Origin: JAGQWW01 sp041392845
Lineage (GTDB): Bacteria > Bacteroidota > Bacteroidia > Chitinophagales > Saprospiraceae
Direction: 5' to 3'
Assembly: GCA_041392845.1 (NCBI GenBank)
Contig: JAWKLG010000016.1
Span: 109,862 to 173,861, forward strand
Length of the DNA: 64,000 bases
The translations under genes were made by a program, and so were the position numbers. Each line of letters starts with the position of its first letter. Within the stretch, counting starts at the first letter, position 1. The notes beneath the pieces are model-generated. The model searched no databases. It was not told the DNA's origin and was given only the letters and a program-made list of their open reading frames with translations. Shown piece after piece: positions 28,521 to 35,688 of the stretch.

Positions 28521-28781
28521 ATGGTTTCTGCAAGTGAAGTAATTTCGATGATAAACAAGTTTAGTTTGAAGGAGCGCCTGCGGATTGTAGAAGAAATTCT
28601 GCGAGGTATCCGAAATGAAGATGTAGTCATTGATACTGAAACAGAAAAAAAGGATTATCCAAAGCCTAAAATCCTAGAATTAGCCGGGATTTTGAGTGAA
28701 GATGAGGCTGCTGACTATGAAAAAGCTGTAGAGGACTCCAGAAAAATTGATAAAGATGACCATAGAAGTCAAATTGCTTAA
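28521..28781 (+). CDS. orphan toxin-antitoxin system antitoxin
   Basis: Protein of 86 residues that resembles antitoxins paired with PIN-domain toxins in Bacteroidota. The N-terminal helix pair (ISMINKFSLKERLRIVEEIL) is followed by a charged linker and then PKPKILELAGILSEDEAADY, and the toxin-facing end EKAVEDSRKIDKDD. In such pairs the toxin begins by overlapping the antitoxin end. Here an overlapping ATG at 28755 opens a frame (MTIEVKLLNF) that stops after ten codons, so the toxin is missing or lost. The family call is by pattern memory. Confidence 0.6.
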   Translation: MVSASEVISMINKFSLKERLRIVEEILRGIRNEDVVIDTETEKKDYPKPKILELAGILSEDEAADYEKAVEDSRKIDKDDHRSQIA

Positions 28782-28856
28782 TTTTTAAATTCCACCACAC
28801 ATCCCAATTTCATTTAGTTAAATGGATGAAAGATTAATTCCATTAAATTATCTGAA

Positions 28857-29015
28857 TTGCGACCTTTGCGCCTAATCTTCGCGTCCGTTGCGTGAACCAA
28901 AAATATTAGGAATTGAAATACAAAAGTATTTGAATTTCATCCAATTAGGTTTTAAAATTAAAATCATTTCTGCCTTAGTCGGCGGAGTCACTTCGAGAGA
29001 CCCGCCCTGAGCCAA
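28857..29015 (+). repeat. dispersed ~150-bp repeat with terminal hairpin
   Basis: The copy starts ATTGCGACCTTTGCGCCTAA and continues with CCGTTGCGTGAACC and AAAAATATTAGGAATTGAAA. It ends in the imperfect hairpin GGCGGAGTC...GAGACCCGCC. Related copies lie at 23560, 28246, 35413, 43540 (hairpin part), 48716, 49087 and 54180. No open frame is conserved, so it behaves as a non-coding interspersed element. It fills the gap between the antitoxin and msrB. Confidence 0.7.
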
Positions 29016-29110
29016 CTGCCTTTTCTTTCTTAACTTTAAAGATATTGCATCCCATCTACCACATCCTCTCTGTGAAACCACTATAGACGTTTATCATTTC
29101 CATCCCCTAA

Positions 29111-29474
29111 TCACTCCCCCTTCACAAACTTCAAGGAAACTGAGTTCACACAGTGACGGGTATTCTTTTCCGTAAATCGCTCATGGAAGACATGGCCGAG
29201 GTGGCCGCCGCAATTGTTGCATAGGATTTCGATTCTTCGTCCATCGGCATCGGTTTTCTTTTTTGACGGCTCCGGGTATCTCATCGTCAAAGCTTGGCCA
29301 ACCGCAGCCGGAGCTGAATTTATCTTCCGATGTATACAAAGGAGCCTCGCAACGGCGACAAACATAGGTGCCTTTTTCTTTGTGATCATTGTATTCTCCC
29401 GAAAATGGCATTTCGGTTCCTTTGTTTTCAATTACATATTTTTCAAAATCGCTTAGTTCATTCCAGGAATTCAT
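29111..29474 (-). CDS. msrB: peptide-methionine (R)-S-oxide reductase MsrB, one frameshift
   Basis: MsrB of about 120 residues, which reduces methionine-R-sulfoxide in damaged proteins. One surplus base in an A run near 29265 splits the frame. Bridged, it shows the zinc cysteines CRRCEAP and CNNCGGHLGHVF, the core SSGCGWPSFDDEIPGAV and the active-site stretch RHCVNSVSLKF with the resolving catalytic Cys. All catalytic and zinc residues are intact. No signal peptide is present, so it is cytoplasmic. It is on the opposite strand to both neighbours. Confidence 0.85.
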
Positions 29475-29644
29475 GACATTGTATTTTTTGACCTAAAAAC
29501 AAGTTCGTTTTGCTTTGGTTGAAGGTAAGGTACTGAGATGTGAATTTTTGATTTTGCCTTGGATTGGTCGATAAAATGCTGGAAATCGTACATTTGGCTA
29601 AACTTCGGAGCTCGTTTCCTTGTCATATTTGCAAAAAGTTATTC

Positions 29645-30110
29645 ATGCAAAGAAGAATTTATTATCAGACCGGAGGAGGTGGAAACCCGTTTGGGTCAAT
29701 TTTCTCGCTGATATTCATGGTGTTGTTTTTCGTTGGGCTGTTTTACCTGGCCAATTTCATTTTTAAAATATTATGGTGGGTAGCGCCTGCATTGTTAAAT
29801 CGTACCTCATCATCGATTATAAAGTCGTTACGAATTATCTGAAATTGAATTGACTCTTTATTCGCCACCAATTGGGTCTTTGGTATTTTATTAGGTTTGC
29901 TTACAGTACTTGGTTTCCACTTTGGTCAGTGCCTTTTTGTTTGGAAAAGCACTTTTTAAAGAAAAATAAAAGGCAAGAAGATTACGAAGCCCAAACCAAG
30001 GGCACTTTGATAGACTACGAGGTGAATGACGAGCCACATATCAACATCAATTGCCTCCTTCACCGCCACCGCGTGAGAAGAAAAGGATTCAGATACGACG
30101 ACCTGCTTGA
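29645..30110 (+). pseudogene. small membrane protein, frameshifted
   Basis: From the ATG at 29645 the frame reads MQRRIYYQTGGGGNPFGSIF and a membrane helix (LIFMVLFFVGLFYLANFIFK). Later pieces in other frames read LIIDYKVVTNYL, then a second hydrophobic stretch (NWVFGILLGLLTVLGFHF) and a basic proline-rich end QLPPSPPPREKKRIQIRRPA with stop at 30108-30110. Total is about 150 residues and two helices. Function is unknown. It directly abuts the GT2 gene with no gap, which suggests one operon. Confidence 0.5.
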
Positions 30111-31242
30111 ATGATTAGTTTTGCGGGTGATTGCCCTGGACCATCCTATTTGTTTTGCTCCTGGGATACAGCCTCATCATGTGGCTGTTAATCAGGGGCT
30201 GGTATAAAACGCCGGAATGGACCATTCCTCGGAGATTCATCCCGGCACCAGAGTCTCTATTTTACTTCCCGTTAGAATGAAGCGGAAAACATTCAGGCTT
30301 CTCTCCAAGCCTTGCTCTCGCAGGGATTATCCTAAGGAATTGGTAGAAATATTGGTGATTGACGATCACTCAGCGATACAACTTTTCAAATTCTTTCTGA
30401 AAATAATGATTCCCGACTGGAGTTTTTCAACTAAAAGACCATTCCGGATTTGGTAAAAAAGCGGCCTTGTTGGAAGGTTTGAAAAATGCAGGTGGAGACA
30501 TCATTAATACAACGGATACAGATTGTATGTGTCATCCGCTTTGGCTGCAGTCCTTTGTTTCTTTTTATGAAAATCACGAGCTTGATTTGTGCCAGTCCGA
30601 TTTCATTATCGGAAACAATGATCCGCTTTCCCTTTTTCAAAGACAACCAGGGCATGATGGGCGTAACCGCTGCCGGCTTGTTGTAAAAACTTCCTTTGCC
30701 AATGGTGCAAACCTTTCTTTTAGAAAAGACAGCAAAAATTACCTACTTTTCGCCCAGTATCTGTCCGATAATGCTGTCGGCGATGATGTCTTTTGTAGAC
30801 AAGTTTTAAAAAGAAATCCTGAAGCGGTTTATTTTTTAAAAGTCAGACAGCCATCCGTTCAGACCAAAGGTTTGCCCAATCTGGGCAATTTTTTCAATAA
30901 CGATTGCGGTGGGCATCAAAGACTACTCTGTATCAAAATCAAAATTTGAAATGGGTGCAGAGCTGTGGTTTTCCTTTTTACGATTTCCACATCCTTTTTG
31001 CCTTGCTGGCAGGATTTTTTTTCCCCGTTTTTTGGATATATTATATGGTAGGATTTGCCGTTAAATTTGTTTTTGACCTCGTTTTATTGCGTTCTACCGG
31101 AGCCTTTTTTATGCATCGATCGAGTGTGCTGCAAATATTTTTATTGGAATTTATGTATCTCATTTACTTTCCAGCCGTTGGATTACTCAGTTTTAGAAAG
31201 GATAAGATAACCTGGAAGGGCAGAAAAATTGTCTCATCTTAA
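30111..31242 (+). pseudogene. GT2 family membrane glycosyltransferase, frameshifted
   Basis: Reads as a family 2 glycosyltransferase of about 375 residues across several frames. An N-terminal helix (LFVLLLGYSLIMWLLIRGWY) precedes the nucleotide-sugar part: VSILLPVR, DYPKELVEILVIDDHS, EGLKNAGGDIINTTDTDCMC (the acidic metal-binding region), LWLQSFVSFYENHELDL, DNQGMMGVTAAGLL and SFANGANLSFRKDS. The C-terminal membrane part is HILFALLAGFFFPVFWIYYM to FPAVGLLSFRKDKITW. All expected sections are present in order, which again points to indels rather than deletion. It may decorate surface polysaccharide or lipid. The acceptor is unknown. Confidence 0.7.
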
Positions 31243-31296
31243 TTTCAGGCACAATTTTTTATTAAAAATAATCCTAATAGGAAATTTCTATCCTTT

Positions 31297-31304
31297 TATC
31301 TTTG
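31297..31304 (+). promoter_or_regulatory. Bacteroidota -7 element TATCTTTG
   Basis: A perfect TAnnTTTG box lies 33 bases before the start of the lipoprotein gene at 31337. No TTTG is seen at the expected -33 position. Confidence 0.5.
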
Positions 31305-31336
31305 TGTACAATTCTAAAAACAAAATTAAATTGACA

Positions 31337-31891
31337 ATGAGAAAATACATTCTCTTCGTTTTTGTTGTATCTACTTTTTTTGCTTGTCAGAATGATGAGT
31401 CAGCCACTAACAATAATCCTGATGCGAAAGTAACCGACGCAGTACCGGGTCAACCTGGTTCTGGTGATGCAGTTGCGCCACAACCAACAGCACCAGCTTT
31501 GCCGGAAGCTTTGCCTCCACAAAATCCTTTGAGAGAAGAGCAGGAAGTTTGGGAAGAGGAAGGCAAACCTACCACCTGGGCAGCAGCCGGATTTGATGAT
31601 CCTTTAAAATTCAAAGCCGGATTTGAAAAATTCAGAACGGATTTGGTTGCCAATGACAAAAAGGAAGAAATTGCCGGTCTTATCAGGTTCCCAATCAAAA
31701 GGGTAAAAACCAAAGAAGAATTTTTGAATCAGTACAATATGATTTTCAACGAAGGAACCAAAGCCTACATCATGGCTTCCAACGTAAATCAAATTTACAG
31801 AAACCAACTAGGTGCCATGATTGCCGGAGGAAAAATCTGGTTTACACCTGCAAACAATGAATACGGTTTCCAGATTGTAACAATCAACTAA
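31337..31891 (+). CDS. hypothetical lipoprotein
   Basis: Lipoprotein of 184 residues. The ATG at 31337 gives a normal lipoprotein signal (MRKYILFVFVVSTFFACQND, lipobox cysteine at residue 17). A long upstream extension of the frame is ignored because the -7 box lies inside it. A Pro/Ala/Gly-rich low-complexity linker (about 30-80) leads to a C-terminal domain of about 110 residues (KFKAGFEKFRTDLVANDKKE to GGKIWFTPANNEYGFQIVTI) that may be an NTF2-like or related small alpha+beta fold. It has its own promoter and terminator. Function is unknown. Confidence 0.7.
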   Translation: MRKYILFVFVVSTFFACQNDESATNNNPDAKVTDAVPGQPGSGDAVAPQPTAPALPEALPPQNPLREEQEVWEEEGKPTTWAAAGFDDPLKFKAGFEKFRTDLVANDKKEEIAGLIRFPIKRVKTKEEFLNQYNMIFNEGTKAYIMASNVNQIYRNQLGAMIAGGKIWFTPANNEYGFQIVTIN

Positions 31892-31913
31892 GATTTAGGA
31901 AACATCAAATAAT

Positions 31914-31946
31914 AAAAAAAGCGGTTCAGTTTGGACCGCTTTTTTT
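31914..31946 (+). terminator. intrinsic terminator
   Basis: A 12-bp perfect stem (AAAAAAAGCGGT with ACCGCTTTTTTT) and a 9-base loop end in a T run, 22 bases after the lipoprotein stop. Confidence 0.9.
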
Positions 31947-31956
31947 ATTGGGTTTC

Positions 31957-32105
31957 GCTGGTCGGAAGACCAGCGTGTACCTTGGGTACAAGTTTGAAAA
32001 CTTGTACCAGCGCCGCCTAAAGGCGGCGTTAGGCGTTGATTTTAATCAACGCTGGTACGAATCTTCAGATTCGTACCCAGAGTACATGCTGGTCTTCCGA
32101 CCAGC
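31957..32105. repeat. modular palindromic element, left copy
   Basis: Element of 149 bp built of adjacent hairpins. The outer hairpins GCTGGTCGGAAGACCAGC (31957-31974) and GCTGGTCTTCCGACCAGC (32088-32105) are inverted copies. Inside lie an 11-bp-arm hairpin around GGTACAAGTTT (31985-32008), CGCCGCC-TAAA-GGCGGCG (32011-32028), GCGTTGATT-TT-AATCAACGC (32033-32052) and an 11-bp-arm hairpin around GGTACGAATCT (32054-32077). It lies directly downstream of the RAYT stop and pairs with the element at 32761-32908. Confidence 0.9.
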
Positions 32106-32111
32106 AACCCC

Positions 32112-32672
32112 CTAAGACAAACTCACAAAATCCATCAACTCCACCTCCAATAATCCCTTCCGCTCCAAGTAATCTCCCGCACTACTATATACATAATCTG
32201 CCGGATTTGCCACGATTCCCTGCCTAACCGGATTCAGATGAATGTAATGGATTTTTTCCCATATCACCTTTGGGCTGTACAATTCAATAGGGTGGGAGCC
32301 ATGTTGCCAGATTTGGAACTTTTGATGTAAGTATTCTCCATTGAATGCAAACAGGTTTTCCATCCAGCGTCGACGACTTTCCCTTTGATCTTTGATTGCT
32401 TTAAGCAATAAAATCGCCGAATACTTTTTAAAGTCTCGGATGACATTGGACAGCTGCTTGTTGCTTCCATCCTTGATTTTTGCAATTAGGTGGACATGAT
32501 TGCTCATGATTATATAAGCGTAAATCTCGAGGTCCTTGTGTTCCCGACAATATTGGAGACATTCGATTAAAATGTCCTTGTAGACTTTTCTTGTAAATAA
32601 GTCTATCCACTCAATGGTGGTCATAGTAAGGAAGTACAATGCTTCCTGGTCAGCGATAATTCTTCTAGGCAT
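32112..32672 (-). mobile_element. REP-associated tyrosine transposase (RAYT, Y1/IS200-like)
   Basis: Transposase-like protein of 186 residues. The start at 32672 (MPRRIIADQEALYFLTMTTI) is chosen because the upstream extension runs through the right palindromic element. The HUH metal motif is present as MSNHVHLIAK, preceded by EIYAYI as usual. Later conserved parts are GEYLHQKFQIWQHGSHP and the RAYT hallmark HYIHLNPVRQGIVANPADYV, then YSSAGDYLERKG. The gene is intact. RAYTs are single-copy domesticated Y1 transposases that act on REP palindromes, and here two large palindromic elements flank the gene within 7 and 90 bases. The exact catalytic tyrosine is not assigned by eye. Confidence 0.92.
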
Positions 32673-32760
32673 TTTAGTTTTCTTTGGTTCAAAGCTAGGT
32701 GTTGATTTTGATAAGAGAAAGGAAAAAAGTGTCTCAGTTGTGGACTTGTTTATGTGCTTC

Positions 32761-32908
32761 GCTGGTCGGAAGACCAGCGTGTACCTTGGGTACGAATCTG
32801 AAGATTCGTACCAGCATTGCCTTTTGGCAATGCCGGCGGTGGCGCAGCCACCCGCTGGTACAAGTTTGAAAACTTGTACCCAGAGTACATGCTGGTCTTC
32901 CGACCAGC
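32761..32908. repeat. modular palindromic element, right copy
   Basis: Element of 148 bp with the same outer hairpins as the left copy (32761-32778 and 32891-32908). Its inner modules are the GGTACGAATCT hairpin (32789-32812), GCATTGCC-TTTT-GGCAATGC (32814-32833), GGTGGC-GCA-GCCACC (32838-32852) and the GGTACAAGTTT hairpin (32857-32880). The two GGTAC modules are in the opposite order to the left copy, so the pair is roughly inverted around the RAYT gene, while the central hairpins differ in sequence. Confidence 0.9.
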
Positions 32909-32985
32909 AAAAAAAAATCCCCACCCTCGGGCACCTTTTCTACCTCATCCGTGTTCCTTAACTTTCCGAACCAAAATAAAACACC

Positions 32986-34236
32986 ATGGGTGCCCTCCTT
33001 AGAGCTTTTTTACAGTTGTACATCAAGTCCTTCAAGGGACTCTCCAAAGAGATTTGGTTGTTGGCGCTCATCACGTTGATCAATCGGTCTGGGACCATGG
33101 TCATTCCTTTTCTGGCTATTTACCTAAAGTCTGAATTAGGATTTAGCATCATACAAGCCGGAGCGGTGATGTCTGCATTTGGACTGGGATCTGTAGTAGG
33201 AACTTTTATTGGAGGATACCTAACCGATAAAATAGGGTATTACAAAATTATGTTTACGACTTTGTTTATGACCGGAGTCGTATTTATTTTCTTGCAGTTT
33301 TTAACCGGATTTTGGGTTTGGATGGTGGCGATTTTCATTACAAGTTGTATCGCAGACGGATTCAGACCTGCAAGCATGACCGCCATCGCAGCTTATTCCA
33401 AGCCTGAAAACAGGACACGCTCGGTTACGTTAATCCGTCTGGCCATCAATTCCGGATGGGCCATCGGTCCTGCCATCGCCGGTATTTTGGCTGAGTATGT
33501 TGGATACGAATGGTTGTTTTGGGGAGATGGAATTACTTGTATCGGCGCAGCAATTTTACTTACTGTAATGTTGTCACCAAAGAAAACGGCGGGTAAAGAG
33601 AACAAGGAAGAATCAGCTGACAGGGCTGAGGTGGAGAGTGTTTATCAGGATTACAAATTCCTTTTGTTTGTATTGTTGGTTGCAGTAGGAGCCATCGCCT
33701 TCTTCCAGTTGTTTTCAATGATCCCGGTTTACCTGGAAGATTACATACAACTCAGCAAGGATACCATTGGATATCTTTTGGCCATCAATGGAATTATGAT
33801 TGCAGTAATCGAAATGCCGATAGTTTACTTTTTTGAAAAACGGTATTCGACACTGAGGATCATAGCCATTGGTACCTTTTTACTAGGAGTTGCGTTTCTT
33901 GCTTTGAATATGGGACTTGCTTTATATTATACTTCAGCTATCGTGTTTATCACCATTGGTGAGGTATTTTCCATGCCATTTTCCAATGCTTTTACCATGG
34001 CCAGATCTTCATCCCACAACCGGGGAAGTTATATGGCGGTGTATGGAATGGCCTATTCATCTGCTTTTATTGTAGCGCCTTCATTGGGAGCTTATGTAAG
34101 CAATCATTTTGGTTGGGCAGCCTTATGGTATTTGATTCTTGGGTTGTGTATACTTAGTGGAGTTGGATTTTATTTTTTAAATGACAGCATCCAAAATGAA
34201 AAAAAGGCCAGGGAAACATCAGTCCTGGCCAATTAA
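32986..34236 (+). CDS. MFS transporter
   Basis: Major facilitator superfamily transporter of 416 residues with about twelve membrane helices. The N-terminal half carries the loop 2-3 motif GGYLTDKIGYYK (variant of GxLaDrxGrr) and helix 4/5 signatures (DGFRPASMTAIAAY, RLAINSGWAIGPAIAGILAE) typical of drug:H+ antiporter-like members. The second half begins after the loop KKTAGKENKEESADRAEVES. Substrate is unknown. Related E. coli proteins are MdtH/YceL-like, but I would not name it. It lies right after the right palindromic element. The end of its frame contains a hairpin that can terminate the opposing gene. Confidence 0.88.
   Translation: MGALLRAFLQLYIKSFKGLSKEIWLLALITLINRSGTMVIPFLAIYLKSELGFSIIQAGAVMSAFGLGSVVGTFIGGYLTDKIGYYKIMFTTLFMTGVVFIFLQFLTGFWVWMVAIFITSCIADGFRPASMTAIAAYSKPENRTRSVTLIRLAINSGWAIGPAIAGILAEYVGYEWLFWGDGITCIGAAILLTVMLSPKKTAGKENKEESADRAEVESVYQDYKFLLFVLLVAVGAIAFFQLFSMIPVYLEDYIQLSKDTIGYLLAINGIMIAVIEMPIVYFFEKRYSTLRIIAIGTFLLGVAFLALNMGLALYYTSAIVFITIGEVFSMPFSNAFTMARSSSHNRGSYMAVYGMAYSSAFIVAPSLGAYVSNHFGWAALWYLILGLCILSGVGFYFLNDSIQNEKKARETSVLAN
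34206..34230 (-). terminator. hairpin serving the opposing gene, inside the MFS gene end
   Basis: GGCCAGG (34206-34212) pairs with CCTGGCC (34224-34230). On the minus strand the hairpin is followed by a run of T, so it looks like the terminator of the minus gene ending at 34269, embedded in the last codons of the MFS gene. Confidence 0.55.
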
Positions 34237-34268
34237 ATTATAATGGCAAAATCTAAAAATTCAATTTT

Positions 34269-34721
34269 TTAGGGTTGTCTGCGGATCCCGAATTCGTAAC
34301 GAATGAGCTTGGCTGTTTCTACTTTAGGTTTCACAATTGATTCGTAAAAAGCGTGGGCATCTTCCACATTTTTAAAATCGGTTGTAATAAGGTAGGAATA
34401 GCCTCCTTCATGAAGCTTGTGGTACTTTACGTTTCCAAATTTTTTGAAAATAGGCTCAGACTTGCCCATCGGATATTCTGCCTTGGCAATTTCAATGGCG
34501 TATCCATTGTACATGGCTGGCAGTTTTTTATGAAATCTGTAAACTGAAGGTAGTTTTTCTCTTATAACCGGACCTTCAGGTTTATCCATATTCTCTTTTT
34601 GAACCGGCTCGGTGATGACCACAAAATCCTGTGCGTTCAATTGGCCGGAACACATCATGCCTGCAACAAGCAGGGCTCCACTAAAAATTAGTTTTGAAAG
34701 CTGAAAAGGGGAAGTTCGCAT
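34269..34721 (-). CDS. secreted SPOR-like small protein
   Basis: Secreted protein of 150 residues. The signal peptide (LIFSGALLVAGMMCSGQLNA) is followed by a linker and a C-terminal alpha/beta domain (about 65-150) with YNGYAIEIAKAEYPMGKSEP, FGNVKYHKLHEGGYSYLITT, DFKNVEDAHAFYESIVKPKV and the terminal strand LIRYEFGIRR. This resembles a SPOR-type peptidoglycan-binding fold as found in many small Bacteroidota proteins, but the match is by eye only. It may sit in the periplasm. Confidence 0.5.
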   Translation of the reverse strand: MRTSPFQLSKLIFSGALLVAGMMCSGQLNAQDFVVITEPVQKENMDKPEGPVIREKLPSVYRFHKKLPAMYNGYAIEIAKAEYPMGKSEPIFKKFGNVKYHKLHEGGYSYLITTDFKNVEDAHAFYESIVKPKVETAKLIRYEFGIRRQP

Positions 34722-34805
34722 AAAATTTTTTTAGCATATGTAATGAAAATTTTATGCCAAAAATCAATCATGCTTAACTACTTGAAATTCTGTATTTTAA
34801 GTGTT

Positions 34806-35291
34806 TTATTTAAAAATATTTTCTCCAAATTTCATCATGCTTCCACGAATGTCATTGATGAAATTTAAAGCAAAAGCATATTGCCGGTACTTCTTTTCAA
34901 ACTTGGGAAGTGTATCGATAAAAGTCTCAATGAAAGGTTTTTTCTGCAGGCTCACGCCATATTGAATGGTTTGAAAAGGCGTCATGTTTTCCTGCCATTT
35001 TCCTACGTCTTTCAGTATCTGTTTGACATAGACATCATTTTGGTTGATGTATTTCTGCACATATTTCACACTTTTTTCCGGATTCAAGGGCTGTAAGGAT
35101 TCATCCATCATCTTAGTAACACTTTCCAACAAAATGTCCAGCTTTTCTCCCGGAGTCAGGTTGGATTCAGCAGCTCTTTTCAATTCACTTTGATGCCATT
35201 TTAATTGGCGTGCAAGTTTAGAACCCATGCAGGATTCCATGGAAGTGAAAATCAAAATTGAAAAAGCTGCAAGAAGAAAGGAAGAACGCAT
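34806..35291 (-). CDS. hypothetical lipoprotein
   Basis: Helical protein of 161 residues with a lipoprotein-like signal (MRSSFLLAAFSILIFTSMESCMG, candidate cysteine at residue 21). The mature part is charged and alpha-helical (LARQLKWHQSELKRAAESNL, YVQKYINQNDVYVKQILKDV, NFINDIRGSMMKFGENIFK), without any domain I know. It lies 84 bases upstream of the SPOR-like gene on the same strand. Function is unknown. Confidence 0.55.
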   Translation of the reverse strand: MRSSFLLAAFSILIFTSMESCMGSKLARQLKWHQSELKRAAESNLTPGEKLDILLESVTKMMDESLQPLNPEKSVKYVQKYINQNDVYVKQILKDVGKWQENMTPFQTIQYGVSLQKKPFIETFIDTLPKFEKKYRQYAFALNFINDIRGSMMKFGENIFK

Positions 35292-35688
35292 GTGGCTTAT
35301 TTTTAAAATACAAACGGGATAAGAAATTCTATGTTGTAGCGGGCCGGATAATACTGTAGTGGAACGCTATTCGCTATTTGGCATTCGCCGTTCGCTTTTC
35401 GTTACACCAAATTTTAGTTGCGGCCGTTGCGAAAAACCGTTGCGCCCGTATCGTGAACCAAAATCCCAGAAATTGAATCCTGCACGCAATTACGTTTTGA
35501 AATCAAATCACTCTGCTAGAATTGGCGGGTCCTCTCCAAGAGACCCAGCATAGACCCTTGGATTTTCATTCTTAATTCAAGGACATTTACCGTTATTCGC
35601 TATTCGGGATTCGCTTTCAAACCCCTCGTAAATCGTAAACCGTAAACCGTAAATTCTCAGTTCCTTCCCAGCAAAGTTTAAAATATAA
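35292..35688. repeat. repeat-rich intergenic region
   Basis: No gene. It holds the word repeat CGCTATTCG (about 35363-35400 and 35590-35612) and a copy of the dispersed ~150-bp repeat (35413-35555). That copy contains GGCCGTTGCG, GTGAACC and GAAATTGAAT, and its terminal hairpin is GGCGGGTCCTCTCCAAGAGA. The run CGTAAATCGTAAACCGTAAA lies at 35625-35654. The same words recur at 41.74-41.83 kb. Confidence 0.7.

Noticed and set aside
32036..32227. Plus-strand frame over the left palindromic element and RAYT end
   Set aside because: It is antisense to the RAYT gene and made of palindrome sequence.
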